A DNA stretch of 64,000 nucleotides, taken from positions 434,001-498,000 of the forward strand of contig CP157202.1 of NCBI GenBank assembly GCA_039954875.1, read 5' to 3'. This DNA is from G039954875 sp039954875 (lineage in GTDB: Bacteria; Bacteroidota; Bacteroidia; Flavobacteriales; Blattabacteriaceae). The position numbers and the translations under genes are program-made. Below are positions 59,836-64,000 of the stretch, piece by piece; the stretch's first letter is position 1, and every line of letters starts with the position of its first letter. The notes below the pieces were generated by a model. It ran no database searches and was not told the DNA's origin. It saw only the letters and a program-made list of their open reading frames with translations.

Positions 59836-61023
59836 TTATTTCAAAATTTTAGTCACTTGCCCAGCACCGACAGTGCGTCCGCCTTCACGGATGGCAAAAC
59901 GCAAACCTTCGTTGAGTGCGACAGGCTGATGCAATTCCACTTCGATAGAAACATTATCTCCAGGCATGACCATCTCTACCCCTTGTGAGAGATGTACCTC
60001 TCCTGTGACATCTGTTGTACGGAAATAAAACTGAGGACGATATTTGTTGTGGAAGGGGGTATGACGACCTCCTTCTTCCTTTGTGAGGATATATACTTCT
60101 GCAGAAAAATTGTCATGAGGAGTTATGGATCCTGGTGCTGCTATGACCATACCACGACGGACTTGCTCCTTACTGATACCACGTAGCAATACCCCCACAT
60201 TGTCTCCAGCTTGAGCTCCATCTAGGATTTTACGGTGCATCTCTACTCCCGTGACGGTAGAGATCAATTTTTCAGTCCCCATACCGATGATATCTATGCC
60301 ATCTCCGGTCTTACACACCCCTCGCTCGACACGGCCTGTACATACGGTACCTCTACCTGTAATAGTAAATACATCTTCTACAGGTAATAAAAAGGGCTTA
60401 TCTATATCCCGAACAGGCTCAGGCATATAGTCGTCTACAGCCTTCATCAATTCGTTGATTTTCTCAATCCACTGCGGTTCTCCGTTGAGGGCGCCTAATG
60501 CAGAGCCTTTGATGATAGGTACATCATCCCCGTCATAACCGTATTTGGATAGCAATTCGCGTATCTCCATCTCTACCAACTCCAATATTTCAGGATCATC
60601 TACCAAATCTACTTTATTCATAAAAACAACGAGTGCTGGCATGTTTACTTGACGGCCAAGTAAGACGTGCTCACGGGTCTGAGGCATCAATCCATCTGTA
60701 GCAGCTACTACCAGTATGGCACCATCCATCTGAGCGGCACCAGTGACCATGTTTTTAATGTAATCGGCATGACCAGGACAATCCACGTGGGTATAATGAC
60801 GCTTCTCTGTTTGATATTCTACATGAGAGGTATTGATGGTGATTCCTCTGGCTTTTTCTTCTGGCGCGTTATCGATTTGATCAAAACGTTTAATTTCCGC
60901 CAATCCTTTTTCTGATAAAACCTTTGTAATGGCAGCCGTAAGGGTGGTTTTTCCATGATCCACATGACCTATAGTACCATTTGTAAAGTTGGGTTTATCT
61001 CGCTTGAATGTTTCTTTTGCCAT
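59836..61023 (-). CDS. tuf: Elongation factor Tu
   Basis: EF-Tu delivers aminoacyl-tRNA to the ribosome. The start at 61023 (MAKETFKRDKPNF, 395 residues) fits the family. A longer frame up to 61122 reads through the tRNA-Thr gene and is not real. The motifs GHVDHGKTT, RGITINTSHVEY, DCPGHADY and NKVD are intact. It is embedded in the tRNA cluster, with tRNA-Thr just upstream and tRNA-Trp downstream. Confidence 0.98.
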   Translation of the reverse strand: MAKETFKRDKPNFTNGTIGHVDHGKTTLTAAITKVLSEKGLAEIKRFDQIDNAPEEKARGITINTSHVEYQTEKRHYTHVDCPGHADYIKNMVTGAAQMDGAILVVAATDGLMPQTREHVLLGRQVNMPALVVFMNKVDLVDDPEILELVEMEIRELLSKYGYDGDDVPIIKGSALGALNGEPQWIEKINELMKAVDDYMPEPVRDIDKPFLLPVEDVFTITGRGTVCTGRVERGVCKTGDGIDIIGMGTEKLISTVTGVEMHRKILDGAQAGDNVGVLLRGISKEQVRRGMVIAAPGSITPHDNFSAEVYILTKEEGGRHTPFHNKYRPQFYFRTTDVTGEVHLSQGVEMVMPGDNVSIEVELHQPVALNEGLRFAIREGGRTVGAGQVTKILK

Positions 61024-61080
61024 GATCGCTAGTTTGTATTTTAATTTACTGCTTTTTGGTTCTAGATTGTTGGTCTTTCG

Positions 61081-61152
61081 AGCCAATGACGGGGATTGAA
61101 CCCGTGACCTCTTCCTTACCAAGGAAGCGCTCTACCCCTGAGCTACATCGGC
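61081..61152 (-). tRNA. tRNA-Thr (anticodon GGT)
   Basis: The gene folds with acceptor GCCGATG against CATTGGC (one G-U pair), anticodon stem CTTCC/GGAAG and loop TTGGTAA, giving anticodon GGT. No CCA is encoded. It lies 57 bp upstream of tuf. Confidence 0.96.
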
Positions 61153-61168
61153 CAAATACCCCTTAATG

Positions 61169-61241
61169 AGCGGGAGACGGGATTCGAACCCGCGACATTC
61201 AGCTTGGAAGGCTGACGCTCTACCAACTGAGCTACTTCCGC
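61169..61241 (-). tRNA. tRNA-Gly (anticodon TCC) with an acceptor-stem mismatch
   Basis: The loop CTTCCAA gives anticodon TCC. The acceptor arms GCGGAAG and CTCCCGC leave A5 facing C68, where the expected G5-C68 pair would need GCGGGAG. All other stems pair. No CCA is encoded. The mismatch could be tolerated or repaired by editing, or reflect drift. Confidence 0.93.
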
Positions 61242-61275
61242 GATTTATTAATATCTTCTTGTGTAGAAGAAGACG

Positions 61276-61358
61276 TGGGGAGAGCAGGATTCGAACCTGC
61301 GAAGGTGTACACCAACAGATTTACAGTCTGTCCTCGTTGGCCACTTGAGTATCTCCCC
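61276..61358 (-). tRNA. tRNA-Tyr (anticodon GTA)
   Basis: This is a class II tRNA of 83 nt with a long variable arm. The acceptor GGGGAGA pairs with TCTCCCC and the loop CTGTAAA gives anticodon GTA. No CCA is encoded. Confidence 0.96.
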
Positions 61359-61377
61359 TTTTTATTAAAAAAAATTG

Positions 61378-61451
61378 AGCCGGTGAAGGGATTCGAACCC
61401 CCGACCCCGAGATTACAAATCACGTGCTCTAGCCAGCTGAGCTACACCGGC
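61378..61451 (-). tRNA. tRNA-Thr (anticodon TGT) with an anticodon-stem mismatch
   Basis: The acceptor GCCGGTG pairs perfectly with CACCGGC and the loop TTTGTAA gives anticodon TGT. In the anticodon stem CGTGA/TCTCG a T faces a T at positions 29-41, so the stem has one unpaired position. It is the first gene of the tRNA-tuf cluster. Confidence 0.93.
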
Positions 61452-61944
61452 TTATGCCCAAGGAAAATCACTCAATATTCTTGATCATCATAACGGAGTG
61501 CAAATGTATAAAGATTTTTACGATTTACAAATATTCGATTTTTTATTTTATCCATTATCAAACCAATTATCCACCTTTAAAAGGGTAAAATTATGTATCC
61601 TATCATAGAATTTTAGCCATACTCACCAAACTATTATAAGGTATAGATATCTTATTTTAAACATATTTATTTATTTTTTTTGACGTATTATAAAGTTTTA
61701 TTTTCGTCTACAAAAAGTCTATCTCAAATCAGCAGTTTTTATCATTGTAATAAAATATCTAAGTTCGTGCAAAATAAATATTTGTGTAGGGCTTCTGATT
61801 TCTTTTATGTGCTGATCATATATCTACTGAACGACCTCAAATGGACTTTTTTAGATGAATGGTAATTAACCGGATTATTTCAAAACCTTGCTATTATCTT
61901 TGTGGCACTGATTTAGTTCAATAAACTTCGTCTAAAGTTACCAT
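61452..61944. other. AT-rich spacer before pcm
   Basis: No gene or RNA structure is recognisable. The stretch should contain the promoter of the tRNA-tuf-rpoBC block on the minus strand. Short plus-strand frames here have no protein character. Confidence 0.45.
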
Positions 61945-61945
61945 T

Positions 61946-62646
61946 TTGCCAAATTCGTTCAAGCATCAAGGTCAGATAAAAAATGATCGAAATGTTTCGT
62001 TGTATATGCATTGAAGATATCAAGGTACTCGAAGCAATGAGCCGAGTGCCTAGGCATCTGTTTTTCGACTTTGCCTTGGGGGGTCACGCTTATGAATTGA
62101 AGGCTTTTCCTATCGCTGCAGCACAAACTATTTCTAATCCATATACGGTAGCTTTTCAGAGTCAATTATTTGATTTACAATCTTGTGATACTATCCTTGC
62201 AGTTGGTACGGGTTCAGGCTATCAAACGGCCGTTCTACTGGAAATGGACGCTACGGTATTCACTATCGAAAGGCAGAAAACTCTGTTTAACTTCTCAAAA
62301 AAAAATATTCAAAAAGCTCTCTTATTATACTAGTTATCAAGGTTTTGGAGATGGATTTAAGGGATTACCTAGTTTTGCCCCATTTGATAAGATCCTTGTC
62401 ACAGCAGCAGACCCTTTCATTCCAATAGACCTAAAAGATCAATTGAAAATCGGTGGATTGATTGTCATCCCTGTAGGAGCTGAATCCACGCAAAAGATGA
62501 AAGCTGTATTACGCATCGATGAAGAAATTTGTGAGGTGATGGATTTTGGTTAAATGAAATTTATCTCTATGTTTAACAAAAGGGAATTATGCCGACAATA
62601 CATAGACATAGATAGTCAAGCAATAGATAACTTCATCAAAGCCTAA
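61946..62646 (+). pseudogene. pcm: Protein-L-isoaspartate O-methyltransferase, frameshifted in a poly-A tract
   Basis: Pcm repairs isoaspartyl damage in aged proteins with S-adenosylmethionine. The first half reads KVLEAMSRVPRHLFFDFA, AAAQTISNPYTVAFQSQL and the SAM loop ILAVGTGSGYQTAVLLEM. The second half is in another frame, with GFGDGFKGLPSFAPFDKILV and IGGLIVIPVGAES. The switch falls at nine A (62297-62305); eight A would restore the frame. A further shift precedes the ATG at 61983 (the family text FKHQGQ is out of frame). A TAA near 62552 interrupts the final MDFG..KFISM segment. Transcriptional slippage could rescue part of it. Confidence 0.88.
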
Positions 62647-62759
62647 ATAAAATACTGTGTATAATATTATAGAAAAGAATTGTTATTTCACGACGATTAT
62701 TTTACCCTAAAGTAATTATTCTTTGCATAGAGTTATCTGAATTTATCAACTCTTCTAAC

Positions 62760-63575
62760 ATGAAACAAGAATACAAATCTATAAAGGCTATAAATACGTT
62801 CGGGTTTGCTGATGTGCTTGACATATTGTAGAAGCTAAGTTTCCATCTTTTAGAGAAAATCAAGTCATGCGGACTAAAGCTTTCTCTACAAATTATGTCG
62901 ATTATAAAACACGAGACGGTGGTTATGGACTAGTAAAGCGCTGGGTCATTACCCGTGTGATACTGAGATTTGACCTTGCGAGAGCAAGTTGTGGAAGCAG
63001 GGATAAAAGTTAAATATTTTTTTTGCAGGAAATCTGGTATTCTCATACATTAATTCTTTAGATAAGATGGACATCTATGCAGAGTGTGTAACTGTAGATG
63101 AAAATATCATTGCTGTATAAATAACTCAAGAAGTAGGAGTTATGGTTTTTGGTACTGCTTCAAGCCGTAATTACGCTTACTTGAAAGATCTTGGCATAGA
63201 TGTAGTCATCGATTATCATTAATAAAAATTTGAAGAAGTAACCAAAGAAATGGATATCGTATTAGATGCTATAGGAGGAGATGTATTTCAAAGATCTTAT
63301 CAAACCCTCAAAAAAATAAGATTTTTTACCCACCCTCTTAGAAATGCTCGATGAAAAATTGGTAGAAAAATATTAAATAAATGTTCTATTTGTGCTCCCA
63401 TTCTCACACCTTCCTCAAGTCAACTTAAAAAAACTTTGTCAATTATACGAACGTGATACTTTGAAAGACATCGTAAGCAAAATTTCACCATTCTATGTTA
63501 TTGGAAGTTAGGGAAGCACATAAAATGAATAAATAAGGAGATATCAGAAGTAAAATCATTATACGGTTTTTAAAA
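62760..63575 (+). pseudogene. Quinone-oxidoreductase-type alcohol dehydrogenase, inactivated
   Basis: The frame starts MKQEYKSIKAINTFGFADVL. It then gives, with shifts, RDGGYGLVKRWV, MDIYAECVTVDENIIAV, VMVFGTASSRNYAYLKDLG, DVVIDYH, VLDAIGGDVFQRSYQTLKK and, at the end, EAHKMNK with RSKIIIRF. This is the medium-chain dehydrogenase/quinone reductase family. Between the DENIIAV and FGTASSRN blocks roughly 100 residues of the nucleotide-binding fold are missing, so an internal deletion adds to the stops. Confidence 0.78.
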
Positions 63576-64000
63576 ATAGTATCAATATTTATATATCTAT
63601 TGATTAGTAAATAATATTGTAAAAAGATTATTTATACACTTTTATTTGTACTTTAAAAAAAATATTATTTTTTAAATCTATATCATTGATCAGCTAAACG
63701 ATACAAAGTGTCAATTATGTTTTGCCGCTTCTTCAGCTTAACCGTTTTTCACCATTCTACAGATGTAGGCCCAAGAAAAGTCCTTTTTTCTTAAAGCTTG
63801 TATTGACTATGCATTGAAAAACTACACCTAACTCGTCAATGTCCAATTGAAAGAAACGATTAGACAAGAAAAAATAGAAGAAGTATAGATAATGCCAGTT
63901 TGACACAATCAACATCATTTTTGAACCTGGTACCGATATTGACATTACTGCATTGGGTGTTCAAAATAGAGTATCGTTGGTTCAATCTTTATTACTCCGA
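63576..64000. other. Window end, decayed sequence
   Basis: The plus strand contains protein-like pieces in shifted frames near the end (CIDYALKNYT, NVQLKETIRQEKIEEV, then IIFEPGTDIDITALGVQNRV). They suggest a broken gene that continues past 64000. I cannot name the family. Confidence 0.35.

Noticed and set aside
61024..61122. N-terminal extension of EF-Tu by 33 residues
   Set aside because: It would be encoded by the tRNA-Thr gene and has no EF-Tu similarity.
1..64000. CRISPR array, prophage, insertion sequence or defence island
   Set aside because: I found no regularly spaced direct repeats, transposase or integrase motifs, or phage structural genes on either strand.

Overview
The window looks like part of a chromosome from a Bacteroidota (Bacteroidetes) bacterium in active genome decay, most likely a host-restricted symbiont. 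The phylum call rests on gene order and on the -7 promoter motif TAnnTTTG seen upstream of several genes. Two gene orders fit: tRNA-Thr/Tyr/Gly/Thr-tuf-tRNA-Trp-secE-nusG-rplKAJL-rpoBC-DUF3467, and miaB-sigma54 regulator-lptE-TPR-secG-groES-groEL. The symbiont call is inference. By my coordinates, 28 intact genes cover only about 55% of the window. Most of the rest is AT-rich sequence holding eroded but still recognisable genes.

Layout. 0.3-8 kb: typA, tpx, icd, then menC-menE. 8-20.6 kb: a rhomboid protease, both topoisomerase IV subunits (parE, parC), gyrA and aroB, separated by decayed stretches that include a quinol-monooxygenase-like gene and a TPR gene. 20.7-25.2 kb: three dead genes (proline dehydrogenase, a 5'-truncated priA, an ABC-F ATPase). 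25.4-32 kb: groEL, groES, secG, lptE, a sigma-54-type activator and miaB, with a dead TPR gene between secG and lptE. 33.7-36 kb: metE. 36-46.7 kb: a 10 kb graveyard holding phyH, an AraC regulator, ackA, pta, a DUF3810 gene and rocD, all broken. 46.8-47.7 kb: an intact OxyR-type regulator. 48-61.5 kb: the transcription/translation block and five tRNA genes. 62-64 kb: a frameshifted pcm and a broken quinone-reductase-like gene.

The pattern is functionally coherent. Information processing, chaperonins, secretion and envelope assembly, peroxide defence, menaquinone synthesis, and methionine and chorismate synthesis are kept. Proline and ornithine breakdown, acetate overflow (Pta-AckA), accessory regulators, protein repair (Pcm) and replication restart (PriA) are gone or going. 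This would suit a bacterium that makes some amino acids in a stable host environment, but that reading is inference.

I found no CRISPR array, prophage, insertion sequence or defence island, and I see no convincing new multi-gene system. The most informative signals are the decay structures: a deletion junction joining two dead genes, a full-length frame broken only by ochre codons, a poly-A frameshift that slippage could rescue, two tRNA genes with stem mismatches, and unusual residues at the quinolone-contact positions of GyrA and ParC.
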